A stretch of 64,000 bases of DNA from Mangrovimicrobium sp033283385 (lineage in GTDB: Bacteria > Pseudomonadota > Gammaproteobacteria > Pseudomonadales > Halieaceae): positions 744,001-808,000 of the forward strand of contig JAWMQQ010000002.1 of NCBI GenBank assembly GCA_033283385.1. Direction: 5' to 3'. Below, in pieces: positions 41,233-50,902 of the stretch; position 1 is the stretch's first letter; each line of letters opens with the position of its first letter. The position numbers were made by a program, and so were the translations under genes. The notes beneath the pieces were generated by a model. It worked only from the letters and a program-made list of their open reading frames with translations, was not told the origin of the DNA and did not search any database.

Positions 41233-42989
41233 TGCCCGGGCTTGGCTGGCGGCGGCGGGGTGGGAGTCAGCTCGCGCGGGTCGATGCCAAAGCGCCGCAA
41301 TGTGGCCTGCAGGACGGGGTGGTCGGGGTTGCCGAGCAGGCCGCCGGTCCACACCTGTTTGGCCTTGTCGTGCTCGCCCTTGACCCACAGCACCTCGCCC
41401 AGGTGCGCAGCCACCTCCGGGTCGGGGAACTCCGTGTAGGCGCGGACCAGGTATTCCTGCGCCTTGTCGAGATCGCCGCGGCGGTAATACACCCAGCCCA
41501 TGCTGTCGAGAATCGCCGGCTCGCCGGGGCTCAGCTCGAGTGCGCGGGAGACCAGCTGGAAGGCTTCGTCCAGGCGGTCGGTCTGGTCCGCGAGGGTGTA
41601 TCCCAGCGCGTTGAGCGCGGTGGCGTTGTCCGGGTCGCGGGCGAGAATGGCCTTCAGGTCCTCCTCCATGCGCGGGATGTCCGACTGCTGCTGGCTGATC
41701 AGCGAGCGCGCGTAACGCAGCGAGTTGGAATCCGGGAAGGCGGCTATGCCCTCGGCCAGTACTTTTTCGGCGAGGGTGATATCGCCCGCGCTGCGCAGGA
41801 CTTCGGCTTCCACGCCGTACAGTTGTTCCGCCCGCTGCGGCACGGCGGCGCGCTGCTGCCGGTACCAGTCCCGGGCGTCCTCGCGCGCGCCCTGCGCCAG
41901 CAGCAACTCGCCGATGCGCTGGCTGGCGGCGAGGTACTGGCGACTGTCGCCGACCTGCTTGTACTCGTCGATGGCGGCGCCGCTGTCGCCGGAGTCCTCG
42001 GCGATGTTGCCGAGGTAGTAATGCGCCTCGTCCAGCCGGTCGCCGGTTTCCAGCACCCGCTCCAGGTAACCGCGGGCGATCGCGTTATCTCCCGCCTCCC
42101 GGGTGATCAGCGCCAGCGACAGCAGCAGGTGCGCGTCGTTGGGGGACTGGGAGGAGAGTACTTCAAACTGCTTGCGCGCGGCGTCGAGGTCGGTGTTGGT
42201 CAGCAGCCGTGCGTATTCCAGGCGCAGGTCGGTGTTGTCCGGGTGTTCGTCCAGCAGCTTCTCGATATGCGCGAAGGGGTTTTCGGTCTGCTGCTGCAGG
42301 TTGATCCGCGCCTCCAGCACCAGGGCCTGCTGCTGTTCGGGTTCGACCCGGAACAGCGACTGCAGGGTGTCCAGCGCCTTGGGGTAGTCGCCGCTGTCGG
42401 CGCTGACCAGGGCGTAGGTCAGCAGCAGGCCGGGGTCGTCGGGAAACTCGCCGGTGAGTTTGTCCAGTTGCCGGCCGAGCTCCGCCTGCTGCTCCGCGGG
42501 CAACTGGTTGTAGCCCTGCAGCAGGGTCGGGAAGTTCGCCTGGTGGCCGGCGCGCGCGATGACCACCATGTGCGGCAGGGCCTCCAGCGGCCTGCCCATA
42601 CCCGACAGCAGGTTGGCCGCGGTGCTGTTCGCCTCGAGGTTGTCGGGTTCGGATTTCAGCCACAGCTGTACCGCCTCGAGGGCGTCGCTGTCCTCGTCGA
42701 GGAACTGGGCGAGGTGCGTGGTGTGGCGGGCGACACCGGCGTCGTCCAGCTTGCGCGCCTCCACCATGTAATTGAGCAGGGCGGTGTCGTAGGCGCCGCG
42801 GCGCAGGGCGAATTCGGCCACCAGCAGCGGGTAGATCGCGTCGTCGGGAAAGGGGCGCTCGACCGGCTCCGGCTCGGGCGCGGGCGCCTGCGGGATTTCG
42901 GCGGTCTTGGCTTCGGGTGGTGCCTCGGGCGCACTCGCGCAGGCGGCCAGCAGGGCGATGCCCAAAAACAGGGGGAACAGGCGCGACAT
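41229..42989 (-). CDS. TPR-repeat lipoprotein
   Basis: A 586-residue protein with lipoprotein signal LFLGIALLAAC (Cys17). A Pro/Glu-rich spacer follows, then tetratricopeptide repeats through most of its length (for example LEANSTAANLLSGMGRPLEAL, AHYYLGNIAEDSGDSGAAI, ILDSMGWVYYRRGDLDKAQ). Homologues sit upstream of lolB in pseudomonads and relatives and are thought to be outer-membrane scaffolds; no precise role is known. I start at ATG 42989; a TTG two codons earlier is also in frame. It is divergent from hemA. Confidence 0.9.
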   Translation of the reverse strand: MSRLFPLFLGIALLAACASAPEAPPEAKTAEIPQAPAPEPEPVERPFPDDAIYPLLVAEFALRRGAYDTALLNYMVEARKLDDAGVARHTTHLAQFLDEDSDALEAVQLWLKSEPDNLEANSTAANLLSGMGRPLEALPHMVVIARAGHQANFPTLLQGYNQLPAEQQAELGRQLDKLTGEFPDDPGLLLTYALVSADSGDYPKALDTLQSLFRVEPEQQQALVLEARINLQQQTENPFAHIEKLLDEHPDNTDLRLEYARLLTNTDLDAARKQFEVLSSQSPNDAHLLLSLALITREAGDNAIARGYLERVLETGDRLDEAHYYLGNIAEDSGDSGAAIDEYKQVGDSRQYLAASQRIGELLLAQGAREDARDWYRQQRAAVPQRAEQLYGVEAEVLRSAGDITLAEKVLAEGIAAFPDSNSLRYARSLISQQQSDIPRMEEDLKAILARDPDNATALNALGYTLADQTDRLDEAFQLVSRALELSPGEPAILDSMGWVYYRRGDLDKAQEYLVRAYTEFPDPEVAAHLGEVLWVKGEHDKAKQVWTGGLLGNPDHPVLQATLRRFGIDPRELTPTPPPPAKPGQ

Positions 42990-43241
42990 TGACAAAAATC
43001 AGGGCCGATAAAAATAGAGTGGGTAATCATGACACAACCACCGGGTGAAACCCACTGCGCTCCCCCGGGCTGCGGGATAACCCCGCAGGGGAGGCCAGGC
43101 CTGCCGGGGCGGGCTATTTTTCCGCTAACTTGTTAAAATTCCGGCTGATTTTCCGATTTTGTGGTAAGGTGCGCCGGTTTTTTCCGGCTCCGGCCCCTAT
43201 TGAAACCGTTGCATGTGCACGACCGGGAGGCACACCCTCGA

Positions 43242-44600
43242 ATGAACCTGATCGCCCTGGGCATCAACCACAACTCCGCCGCCGTCGAGGTGCGCGAGAA
43301 GGTTGCGTTCGCCCCGGAACAGGTCGCCGAGGCGATGAGCGACTGCTGTGGCGCTGCCGGCGTCGACGAAGTGGTGGTGCTCTCCACCTGCAACCGCACG
43401 GAGATCTACGCGCTGGCGCCGAACGACGCCGGCCTCGCCGACAAGGCGGTGCAATTGATCGAGTGGATGGCGGCCTACCACCACGTGGCCGCGGATGAGC
43501 TGCGCCGCTGCGCCTACCACTACGAGGGCGAGCAGGCGCTGCACCACATCGTGAAGGTCGCCGCTGGTCTCGATTCCATGGTACTGGGCGAGCCGCAGAT
43601 CTTCGGACAGCTCAAGTCCGCCTTCGCCGTGGCTTCCGAGGCGGGCGCGGTGGGCAGCGAACTGGGCCGCTTGTTCCAGCGCGTTTTCAGCATCGCCAAG
43701 AAAGTGCGCACAGATACCGCCATTGGCGAAAACCCGGTCTCCGTGGCCTACGCCGCGGTGGACCTCGCCGGCCACATTTTCTCCGACCTCTCCCAGTGCC
43801 GCGCCCTGCTGGTGGGCGCCGGGGAAACCATCGAACTGGTCGCGCGCCACCTGATCGACGCCGGGGTGTCGCGCATCGTCATCGCCAATCGCACCCTGGG
43901 TCGCGCCCGCGACCTCGCCGAGCGCTTCGGCGCCGAGGCGGTGCTGCTGGCGGAGATTCCCGAGCAACTGCCCGCGGCGGACATCGTCATCACTTCCACC
44001 GCCAGCCAGCTGCCCATTCTCGGCAAGGGCGCGGTGGAACAGGCCATCCGCGCGCGCAAACACCGGCCCATGCTGATGGTGGACATCGCGGTGCCACGGG
44101 ACATCGAGCCGCAGGTAAACGAACTGCGCGACGTCTATCTCTACAGCGTCGACGACCTGCGCGAGATCGTCGACCAGAACATGCGCAATCGCCAGGACGA
44201 GGCGCGCAAGGCGGACCAGATCATCAGCGAGGGCATACAGGCCTTCATGCAGGACAAGCGCCGGCTCGGCGCGGTGGACGCGGTCAAGGAATACCGCCGC
44301 ATGGCCGAGCAGATGCGCGAGCAGGAACTGGAAAAGGCCCTGCGCAACCTGTCCCGCGGGCAATCCGCCGAGCAGGTCATCACCCAGCTCTCCCGGGCCC
44401 TGACCAACAAGCTGATCCATGCGCCCACCGCCGGGCTCAAGGAAGCCTGCGCCGACGGCCAGGCCGAACTGCTGCACCACGCCCGGCGCCTGCTGGGCAT
44501 CTCGGTGGTGGAGCAGGCTGAAAGCAGTGAGCAGGACGCAGCCAACAACATCGACCTCGCCGGGGACGACACCGACCACTCGAGACACACACTGCAATGA
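43242..44600 (+). CDS. hemA: Glutamyl-tRNA reductase
   Basis: This 452-residue enzyme makes glutamate-1-semialdehyde from glutamyl-tRNA, the first step of C5 haem synthesis. LIALGINHNSAAVEVREK opens it; VVLSTCNRTEIY carries the catalytic Cys; LVGAGETIELVARHL is the NADPH loop; a dimerisation domain follows. The start at 43242 is fixed by the conserved N-terminus. It overlaps prfA by four bases. Confidence 0.98.
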   Translation: MNLIALGINHNSAAVEVREKVAFAPEQVAEAMSDCCGAAGVDEVVVLSTCNRTEIYALAPNDAGLADKAVQLIEWMAAYHHVAADELRRCAYHYEGEQALHHIVKVAAGLDSMVLGEPQIFGQLKSAFAVASEAGAVGSELGRLFQRVFSIAKKVRTDTAIGENPVSVAYAAVDLAGHIFSDLSQCRALLVGAGETIELVARHLIDAGVSRIVIANRTLGRARDLAERFGAEAVLLAEIPEQLPAADIVITSTASQLPILGKGAVEQAIRARKHRPMLMVDIAVPRDIEPQVNELRDVYLYSVDDLREIVDQNMRNRQDEARKADQIISEGIQAFMQDKRRLGAVDAVKEYRRMAEQMREQELEKALRNLSRGQSAEQVITQLSRALTNKLIHAPTAGLKEACADGQAELLHHARRLLGISVVEQAESSEQDAANNIDLAGDDTDHSRHTLQ

Positions 44601-45694
44601 AAGCCTCGCTGTTGACCAAGCTGGAAACCCTGACTGACCGGCACGAGGAGGTGTCGGCGCTGCTCGGGGACAGCGAGACCATCGCCGACCAGGACCGCTT
44701 CCGCGAGCTCTCCCGCGAGTACGCGGAGCTCGAGTCGGTGGTGAAGTGCTACTCGCAGTACAGCAAGGTGCAGGGCGACCTGGAGGAAGCGCGCGCCATG
44801 CTGGGCGACGCCGACCCCGACCTGCGCGAGATGGCGCAGGAGGAGATCGACGCCGGCGGCGAGCGCCTGGCGGAACTGGAAATCGAGCTGCAGACCCTGC
44901 TGCTCCCGCGCGATCCCAACGATTCGCACAACGTATTCCTGGAAATCCGCGCCGGCACCGGCGGCGACGAGGCGGCGATCTTCGCCGGCGACCTGTTCCG
45001 CATGTACTCGCGCTACGCCGAGCAGATGGGTTGGAAGATCGAGGTGCTTTCGGAGCGCCAGGGCGAACACGGCGGCTACAAGGAAATCATTACCCTGGTC
45101 GAGGGGCGCGACGTCTACGCCCACCTCAAGTTCGAGTCCGGCGCCCACCGCGTGCAGCGCGTGCCGGAGACGGAATCCCAGGGCCGCATCCACACCTCCG
45201 CCTGCACCGTGGCGATCCTGCCCGAGGCCGAGGAGGTGGACGCGGTGGAAATCAACAAGGCGGACCTGCGCATCGACACTTACCGCGCCTCCGGCGCCGG
45301 CGGCCAGCACGTCAACAAGACCGACTCGGCGGTGCGCATCACCCACATTCCCTCGGGTATCGTGGTGGAGTGCCAGGACGAGCGCTCCCAGCACAAGAAC
45401 CGCGCCCGCGCGATGTCGCTGCTGCAATCGAAACTTTTGTCCAGCGCCCAGGACAAGGCCGCCGCCGAACAGGCCTCGCTGCGCCGCGACCTGGTCGGCA
45501 CCGGCGACCGCTCGGACCGCATCCGCACCTACAACTTCCCCCAGGGGCGGCTCACCGACCACCGCATCAACCTCACCCTGTACAAGCTGGCCGAAGTCAT
45601 GGAGGGCGACCTCGGCGCCGTCGTCGGCCCGCTGCGGCAGGAGTACCAGGCCGACCAGCTCGCCGCGCTGTCGGAAGGTGCGGGCGGGCACTGA
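44597..45694 (+). CDS. prfA: Peptide chain release factor 1
   Basis: The 365-residue RF1 ends translation at UAA and UAG. ASGAGGQHVNKTDSAVRITH carries the GGQ loop that is methylated by PrmC, whose gene follows directly. The codon-recognition region lies within the middle domain (near REQ/PxT-type segments). Its ATG overlaps the hemA stop (ATGA). RF1 is the factor that reads the TAG stops created by REP elements in this genome. Confidence 0.98.
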   Translation: MKASLLTKLETLTDRHEEVSALLGDSETIADQDRFRELSREYAELESVVKCYSQYSKVQGDLEEARAMLGDADPDLREMAQEEIDAGGERLAELEIELQTLLLPRDPNDSHNVFLEIRAGTGGDEAAIFAGDLFRMYSRYAEQMGWKIEVLSERQGEHGGYKEIITLVEGRDVYAHLKFESGAHRVQRVPETESQGRIHTSACTVAILPEAEEVDAVEINKADLRIDTYRASGAGGQHVNKTDSAVRITHIPSGIVVECQDERSQHKNRARAMSLLQSKLLSSAQDKAAAEQASLRRDLVGTGDRSDRIRTYNFPQGRLTDHRINLTLYKLAEVMEGDLGAVVGPLRQEYQADQLAALSEGAGGH

Positions 45695-45696
45695 GC

Positions 45697-46530
45697 ATGG
45701 CCACCGTCGGCGAGCTGTTGCGCGACGCGATGAGCCTGCCCGGCGAAAGTCCGCGCCGGGATGCGGAAGTCCTGCTGGGCCACTGCCTGGGCAAGTCGCG
45801 CAGCTGGCTCTACACCTGGCCTGAATCCAGCGTCGACGAAACTGCACTGGCCCGGTTCAACGCGCTGTTGCAGCGCCGCGCGCGCGGCGAGCCGGTGGCG
45901 CACCTCACCGGGCTGCGCGATTTCTGGTCGCTTGAACTGGAAGTGGACGCCAGCACCCTGATTCCCCGCCCCGACACCGAGACACTGGTGGCCTGTGCAC
46001 TGGAACTCCAGCTACCACCGCGGGCCGCCGCGCTGGACCTCGGTACCGGCACCGGGGCCATCGCCCTGGCGCTGGCAAGCGAGCGCCCCGGCTGGCGGGT
46101 CACCGCCGTCGACGCCAACCCGGAGGCGGTGGCGCTGGCGCAGCGCAACGCGCAGCGCAATCGCTGCGAGCAGGTGCGCATACTGCACTCGGACTGGTTC
46201 GAGGCGCTGGGCGAAGAGCGCTTCGACCTGGTTGTCGCCAACCCGCCCTATATCGCCGATGACGACCCGCACCTGGCGCAGGGCGACCTGCGCTTCGAGC
46301 CGGCGTCGGCGCTGGTTTCCGCCGAATCGGGCCTGGCCGACCTGCGGCATATCGTCGACGCTGCGCCCGCGCACCTGGAAGCCGGCGGCTGGCTGTTGCT
46401 GGAACACGGCTTCGAACAGGGCGCGGCCGTACGCGAGCTGCTGGCGGCGCGGGGTTTTTCCACCATCGAGACCCGCCGCGACCTCGGTGGCCAGGAGCGT
46501 ATCAGCGGGGGGCGCTGGCGTGCTGAGTGA
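45697..46530 (+). CDS. prmC: Release factor glutamine methyltransferase
   Basis: The 277-residue enzyme methylates Gln of the GGQ motif in release factors. ALDLGTGTGAIALALA is SAM motif I and VVANPPYIA is the NPPY substrate motif; LIPRPDTETLV is a further PrmC mark. The ATG at 45697 is two bases after the prfA stop; the frame remains open through prfA but that part is a shadow. Its end overlaps moeB by 11 bp. Confidence 0.97.
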   Translation: MATVGELLRDAMSLPGESPRRDAEVLLGHCLGKSRSWLYTWPESSVDETALARFNALLQRRARGEPVAHLTGLRDFWSLELEVDASTLIPRPDTETLVACALELQLPPRAAALDLGTGTGAIALALASERPGWRVTAVDANPEAVALAQRNAQRNRCEQVRILHSDWFEALGEERFDLVVANPPYIADDDPHLAQGDLRFEPASALVSAESGLADLRHIVDAAPAHLEAGGWLLLEHGFEQGAAVRELLAARGFSTIETRRDLGGQERISGGRWRAE

Positions 46531-47275
46531 CGAGGAACTGCTGCGCTACAACCGGCAAATCCTCATGCCGGAGTTCGATGTCGCCGGACAGGAAGCGCTG
46601 CAGGCGGCGCGGGTGCTGGTCGTCGGGCTGGGCGGCCTGGGCTGTCCCGCGGCGCTATACCTCGCAGCGGCCGGGGTGGGCCGACTGCTGCTGGCAGATG
46701 GCGACCTGGTGGAGCTTTCCAACCTGCAGCGGCAGATCGCCCACGGCGATACGGATATCGGTTGCAACAAGGCGGTATCTGCCGCCCGGGCGATCGCCGC
46801 GATCAACCCCGGGGTCGCGGTGGAATGTATCGAGCAGCGCCTGGACGAGCCGGCGATGGGCGAACTCGTCGCCCGCGTGGACCTGGTGCTGGACGCCACC
46901 GACAACTACCCGGCCAGGTTCGCCCTCAACCGCGCCTGTATCGCGGCGGGTGTCCCGATGGTATCGGCGGCGGCGGTGCGCGCCGAGGGGCAGATCGCAG
47001 TCTACGACCCCCGCCGCGGCGGCCCCTGCTACCGCTGCGTCTATCCCGAGGAGGGCGATACCACCGCGCTGAGCTGCAGCGAGAGCGGCGTGCTGGCGCC
47101 GGTGGTCGGCGTGCTGGGAACGCTGCAGGCGATGGAGGCTATAAAATTGCTGAGCGGGTACGGCGACACCCTGCGCGGCAGCCTGCTGGTGGTCGACCTG
47201 CGCGGCCAGCACTGGCAGAAACTGGCGGTCAGGCCGCGTCCGGGCTGCCCGGACTGTGCATCCCTTCAAGCGTAG
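46520..47275 (+). CDS. moeB: MoeB/ThiF-type adenylyltransferase
   Basis: The 251-residue E1-like enzyme activates a sulfur carrier's C-terminus (MoaD or ThiS) with ATP. RYNRQILMPEFDVAGQE opens it, VVGLGGLGCPAALYLAAAG is the nucleotide loop, and CYRC plus CPDC form the zinc site. LSCSESGVLAPVVGVLG includes the region of the persulfide Cys in this family. GTG 46520 overlaps the end of prmC, as common in hemA-prfA-prmC-moeB operons. Its last 47 bp overlap the convergent MATE gene. Confidence 0.93.
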   Translation: MLSDEELLRYNRQILMPEFDVAGQEALQAARVLVVGLGGLGCPAALYLAAAGVGRLLLADGDLVELSNLQRQIAHGDTDIGCNKAVSAARAIAAINPGVAVECIEQRLDEPAMGELVARVDLVLDATDNYPARFALNRACIAAGVPMVSAAAVRAEGQIAVYDPRRGGPCYRCVYPEEGDTTALSCSESGVLAPVVGVLGTLQAMEAIKLLSGYGDTLRGSLLVVDLRGQHWQKLAVRPRPGCPDCASLQA

Positions 47276-48623
47276 GCAGCGGCTTGCGCAGCGTGTTGCG
47301 CACCCGCCACAACACCAGCACCGTGGCGACGAATATTCCCGCGATCAGCCCCGTCCAGATCGAAACTGCCCCGGTGGCCGGGTCCGTCGTGCGCGCAGGC
47401 CCCAGCAACCAGCCCAGCGGCAGGGCGAAGCACCAGTAGGACACGCAGGTCACCAGGAAGGGGAAGCGGGTGTCGCGAAACGCGCGCAGGCTGAAGGCGC
47501 CGCCGATCTGCAGGCAGTCGATGACGATGAACATAGCGGCCATGCCGATCAGGCGTTCCGCGATACCGAAAATTCCCGGCGCATCCGTATAAAGCCGGAC
47601 CAGTGGCCCCGGGATGCTCAGCAACACCACCATGATGGTGATTCCCATCAGTACGATCACGCCCATCCCGGTGCGCATGGCGACCTGCACCGCGCTGGGC
47701 TGGCCGCTGCCGATGGCGTGCCCCATGCGCGTGGCCATCGCCGAGCCGACGGCCGCCAGGGGCATGTAGCAGAGGTCCCACAGGTTGATGGCGATCTGGT
47801 GCGCGCCCATGGCGAGGTTGCCGTAGCGGGCGATCATCAGGCCGATGACCGACAGCACGCCCATCTCGAGGAAAAAAGTCAGGCCAATGGGCAGGCCGAG
47901 GCGGAAGATCGCGGTGATCTGTGGCCAGTGCGGGCGCACCACCCGCGGCTCCGGCAGGTACTCGCGGATCGCCGGTACCATGACGCTGTAAGCGAGGATC
48001 AGCACCAGGCCCAGCCACATGCAGACGGCGGTAGCCAGTCCGCAGCCGGCCGCGCCGAGTTCCGGCGCGCCCCAGTTGCCGTACATGAACATGTAGTTCA
48101 GCGGGATATTGGCGAGAAAACCGATGATGCTCGCGACGGCGTAGGGCTTCATCAGCCCCAGTCCCTGGTTGTGGCAGCGCAGGCACTGGAACAGCGCCGA
48201 CGCGGGCAGGCCCCAGGCGACCGCCTGCAGGTAGGCAAGGCTTTTCGCCCGGGTGTCGCTTTGGAGGTTGAGCAGGTCGAGCAGGGGCGCGGTATTGAGG
48301 CAGATCGGTACCATCGCCAGCCCCATCAGCAGCGCCAGCCAGAGCGATTGGGGCAGCGCGGCCCGGATCACCTCTTTCTGGCCCGCCCCGAAAGCCTGCG
48401 CCACGTTCACCGAGGTGGCGATCATCATCCCGAGGCCGAACAGGAACAGCGGCAGCCAGATGTTATAGCCGATGGCGACGGCGGCGAGATCCTCCGCGCT
48501 GTAGCGGCCGGCCATGATCGTGTCGACCACGCCGGTACCGATCTGCGCCACCTGCGCCAGCGCCGTCGGCCAGGCGATGGCGAAGAGCGACCGGGCCTCG
48601 GCCCGGTAGGGTTGCCAGCGCAT
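47229..48623 (-). CDS. MATE-family multidrug efflux transporter (NorM type)
   Basis: This 464-residue protein has about twelve hydrophobic segments. The first MATE signature WPTALAQVAQIGTGVVDTIMAGRYSAEDLAAVAIG and the mirror signature in the second half (LGLPIGLTFFLEMGVLSVIGLMIARYGNLAMGAHQIA region) are both present. Such proteins expel cationic drugs or metabolites with Na+ or H+. The 3' end overlaps moeB tail to tail by 47 bp. Its promoter faces that of the DoxX-like gene in a 113-bp gap. Confidence 0.93.
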   Translation of the reverse strand: MRWQPYRAEARSLFAIAWPTALAQVAQIGTGVVDTIMAGRYSAEDLAAVAIGYNIWLPLFLFGLGMMIATSVNVAQAFGAGQKEVIRAALPQSLWLALLMGLAMVPICLNTAPLLDLLNLQSDTRAKSLAYLQAVAWGLPASALFQCLRCHNQGLGLMKPYAVASIIGFLANIPLNYMFMYGNWGAPELGAAGCGLATAVCMWLGLVLILAYSVMVPAIREYLPEPRVVRPHWPQITAIFRLGLPIGLTFFLEMGVLSVIGLMIARYGNLAMGAHQIAINLWDLCYMPLAAVGSAMATRMGHAIGSGQPSAVQVAMRTGMGVIVLMGITIMVVLLSIPGPLVRLYTDAPGIFGIAERLIGMAAMFIVIDCLQIGGAFSLRAFRDTRFPFLVTCVSYWCFALPLGWLLGPARTTDPATGAVSIWTGLIAGIFVATVLVLWRVRNTLRKPLPTLEGMHSPGSPDAA

Positions 48624-48736
48624 CAGCGGTACGCACGCAGGGATAACGGGGCCGAAGCCGGATTGGGCTTGCCCGGGGGAAACCTTTTGAGAGACTCTAC
48701 TGTCACAGAGTGGACTTGCCTTAAGGAAAGCGACTG

Positions 48737-49330
48737 ATGGACTTCATCGCGCGTTGGTATTACACCATACACAACGGGATTTTTCCCCGCCTTCAACACT
48801 TCGATGGTCTCGCCCCACTGGCCATTCGTCTCTATCTGGTCCCGGTTTTCTGGATGGCGGGTACCCAGAAGATCGCCAATATGGACAGCACGGTCGAGTG
48901 GTTTGGCAACCCGGACTGGGGCCTGGGGTTACCGGCCCCGGAACTGCTGGCCCACCTTGCCGCCTACTCGGAGGCGATCGGCGCGCTGCTGCTGGTACTG
49001 GGGCTGGCCACACGCTGGATTTCGATTCCGTTGATCGTCACCATGCTGGTGGCGATTTTTGCGGTCCACTGGGACAACGGCTGGGCGGCGATTGCCGATT
49101 CCGGCTCGCGGGAGGTAGCGGTTCGCCTGGGGGCGGCCAAGGAAATCCTGCGCGAGCACGGGAATTACAGCTGGCTGACGGAAAAAGGCAATTTCGTCAT
49201 CCTCAATAACGGCATCGAATTCGCGGTGACCTACCTGATCATGCTGGTGACGCTGTTCTTTACCGGCGGCGGGCGCTACGTCAGCGTGGACTACTACCTC
49301 TCCCGCCTGTTCCCCGACCGGGCACTGTAG
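48737..49330 (+). CDS. DoxX family membrane protein
   Basis: A 197-residue inner-membrane protein with about four hydrophobic segments. PLAIRLYLVPVFWMAGTQKI is the DoxX N-terminal pattern and AYSEAIGALLLVLGLATRW the second helix motif. A larger soluble loop around 110-155 (NGWAAIADSGSREVAVRL) is longer than in minimal DoxX proteins. The function is unclear; relatives act in respiratory or redox stress settings. The stop codon lies within a REP element. Confidence 0.88.
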   Translation: MDFIARWYYTIHNGIFPRLQHFDGLAPLAIRLYLVPVFWMAGTQKIANMDSTVEWFGNPDWGLGLPAPELLAHLAAYSEAIGALLLVLGLATRWISIPLIVTMLVAIFAVHWDNGWAAIADSGSREVAVRLGAAKEILREHGNYSWLTEKGNFVILNNGIEFAVTYLIMLVTLFFTGGGRYVSVDYYLSRLFPDRAL

Positions 49331-49405
49331 GAGCGCGCTCCGCGCGCGAATCGCACTCCCTAGGAGCCTGCTACGCAGGTGATCGCCTGCGTAGCAGGCT
49401 CCTGC
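49327..49405. repeat. REP cluster 2 (REPIN-like)
   Basis: A forward GCGCGC-type unit (49327-49350) is followed by a facing pair of GCCTGC-type units (49361-49383 and 49381-49405). The pair gives 18-bp perfect arms (49362-49379, 49386-49403) with a six-base loop. The TAG in the first unit's head is the stop codon of the DoxX gene. It may act as a terminator before the helicase gene. Confidence 0.92.
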
Positions 49406-49484
49406 AAGGCGGCGACGGAAACGCCCATTCGGCGCCCAGAAATGCTAGACTAGCGCGTTTTTCATACAGCTACAGGATGATCCC

Positions 49485-50894
49485 TTGATCAAGAGCCTCG
49501 TCGGGCGCCTCGCCGGCAAGCCGGGAGCGGCTGCGGGCAGCACTGCCCAGCCCCAGGAACAGCCGCGGTCGCCGCGGATAGAAAAGGACAGCGCACCGCG
49601 CGAACACGCGGAGAAACAGCAGTCTGACCAGCCCAAAAAGTCCCGCGGCTCGGGCCGCAAACGCCAGCGCCAGGACCGCTCCGCGGCAAACAGCCAGCCC
49701 TGGAGCGTGGAGCAGTTCGCGGTGGAGCCGGCGGAAGGCAAGACCCGCTTCCACGACCTGGGCCTGGATGACCGCATCATGCACGGTATCGCCGACCTCG
49801 GCTTCGAGTACTGCTCGCCAATCCAGGCCTCGGTGCTGCCGCACACCCTGCAGGGCTGCGACGCCATCGGCAAGGCGCAGACCGGTACCGGCAAGACCGC
49901 CGCCTTCCTCATTACCATCTTCAACGACCTGCTGAACAACCCGCCCGAGGGCGAGCGCTTCATCGGCGAGCCGCGGGCGCTGGTGATCGCGCCGACGCGG
50001 GAACTGGTGATGCAGATCGCCGCGGACGCCGACGACCTGGGCAAGCACACCGGGCTCAAGGTGGTCACGCTGATCGGCGGCATGGATTACCAGAAGCAGC
50101 TCAACCGGCTGCAGCGCGACGTGGTCGACCTGGTTGTAGCCACCCCGGGCCGCCTGCTGGACTTCATGGGCCGTCGCGACCTGTTCATGGACCACGTCGA
50201 AGTGCTGGTGCTGGACGAAGCGGACCGCATGCTGGACATGGGCTTCATCCCCCAGGTCAAGCGCATCGTGCGCGCCGTCCCGCGCAAGGAGAACCGCCAG
50301 ACGCTGCTGTTTTCCGCCACCTTCACCCAGGACATCATCAACCTGTCGGCCCAGTGGACCTTCGAGCCGGTGACGGTGGAGATCGAGCCGGAGCACGTCG
50401 CCACCGACACGGTCGACCAGAAGGTCTACATGGTCAGCTCGCGGGAGCGCTTCCGCGTGCTCACCAACCTGTTGCGGCGCGACGAGGCGACCAGCGTGAT
50501 CGTCTTCGCCAACCGCCGCGACCAGGTGCGTCGGCTGCACGAGAAGCTGCGCAAGGCCGGGGTAGCCTGCGGCATCCTTTCCGGGGAGATTCCCCAGGCC
50601 AAGCGCACCAAGACCCTGGACCAGTTCAAGAAGGGCGAGATCAAGGTACTGGTGGCGACCGACGTCGCCGGCCGCGGGATTCACGTCGACGGCGTCAGCC
50701 ACGTGGTGAACTACAACCTGCCGGAGGACCCCGAGGATTACGTGCACCGCATCGGCCGCACCGGGCGGGCCGGCGCCTCGGGCACCTCGATCAGCTTTGC
50801 CAGCGAGGACGATGCCTTCCTGCTACCCGACCTGGAGGCCCTGCTGGGCTCACCGCTGGAGTGTACCCACCCGCCGGAAGACCTGCTGGCCTGA
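49485..50894 (+). CDS. rhlB: DEAD-box ATP-dependent RNA helicase, RhlB-like
   Basis: A 469-residue DEAD-box helicase: AQTGTGKTAAF (motif I), APTRELVMQ (Ia), TPGRLLDF (Ib), VLDEADRMLDMGF (II), FSATF (III), VATDVAGRGIHV (V) and HRIGRTGRAG (VI). A basic, Gln/Arg/Lys-rich N-terminal 65 residues may bind RNA. Overall it resembles pseudomonad RhlB, a degradosome helicase. The start appears to be TTG 49485 with AGGATGA just upstream; no other in-frame start fits. Confidence 0.88.
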   Translation: MIKSLVGRLAGKPGAAAGSTAQPQEQPRSPRIEKDSAPREHAEKQQSDQPKKSRGSGRKRQRQDRSAANSQPWSVEQFAVEPAEGKTRFHDLGLDDRIMHGIADLGFEYCSPIQASVLPHTLQGCDAIGKAQTGTGKTAAFLITIFNDLLNNPPEGERFIGEPRALVIAPTRELVMQIAADADDLGKHTGLKVVTLIGGMDYQKQLNRLQRDVVDLVVATPGRLLDFMGRRDLFMDHVEVLVLDEADRMLDMGFIPQVKRIVRAVPRKENRQTLLFSATFTQDIINLSAQWTFEPVTVEIEPEHVATDTVDQKVYMVSSRERFRVLTNLLRRDEATSVIVFANRRDQVRRLHEKLRKAGVACGILSGEIPQAKRTKTLDQFKKGEIKVLVATDVAGRGIHVDGVSHVVNYNLPEDPEDYVHRIGRTGRAGASGTSISFASEDDAFLLPDLEALLGSPLECTHPPEDLLA

Positions 50895-50902
50895 CGCGCC
50901 GC

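Noticed and set aside
41154..42992. 612-codon open frame on the plus strand
   Set aside because: It is antisense to the TPR lipoprotein; the composition (Val/Gly/Gln/Leu without domains) is that of a GC-rich shadow frame and no ribosome site precedes it.
44746..45696. Upstream extension of prmC through prfA
   Set aside because: The frame is open only by codon bias; prmC homology begins at the ATG at 45697.
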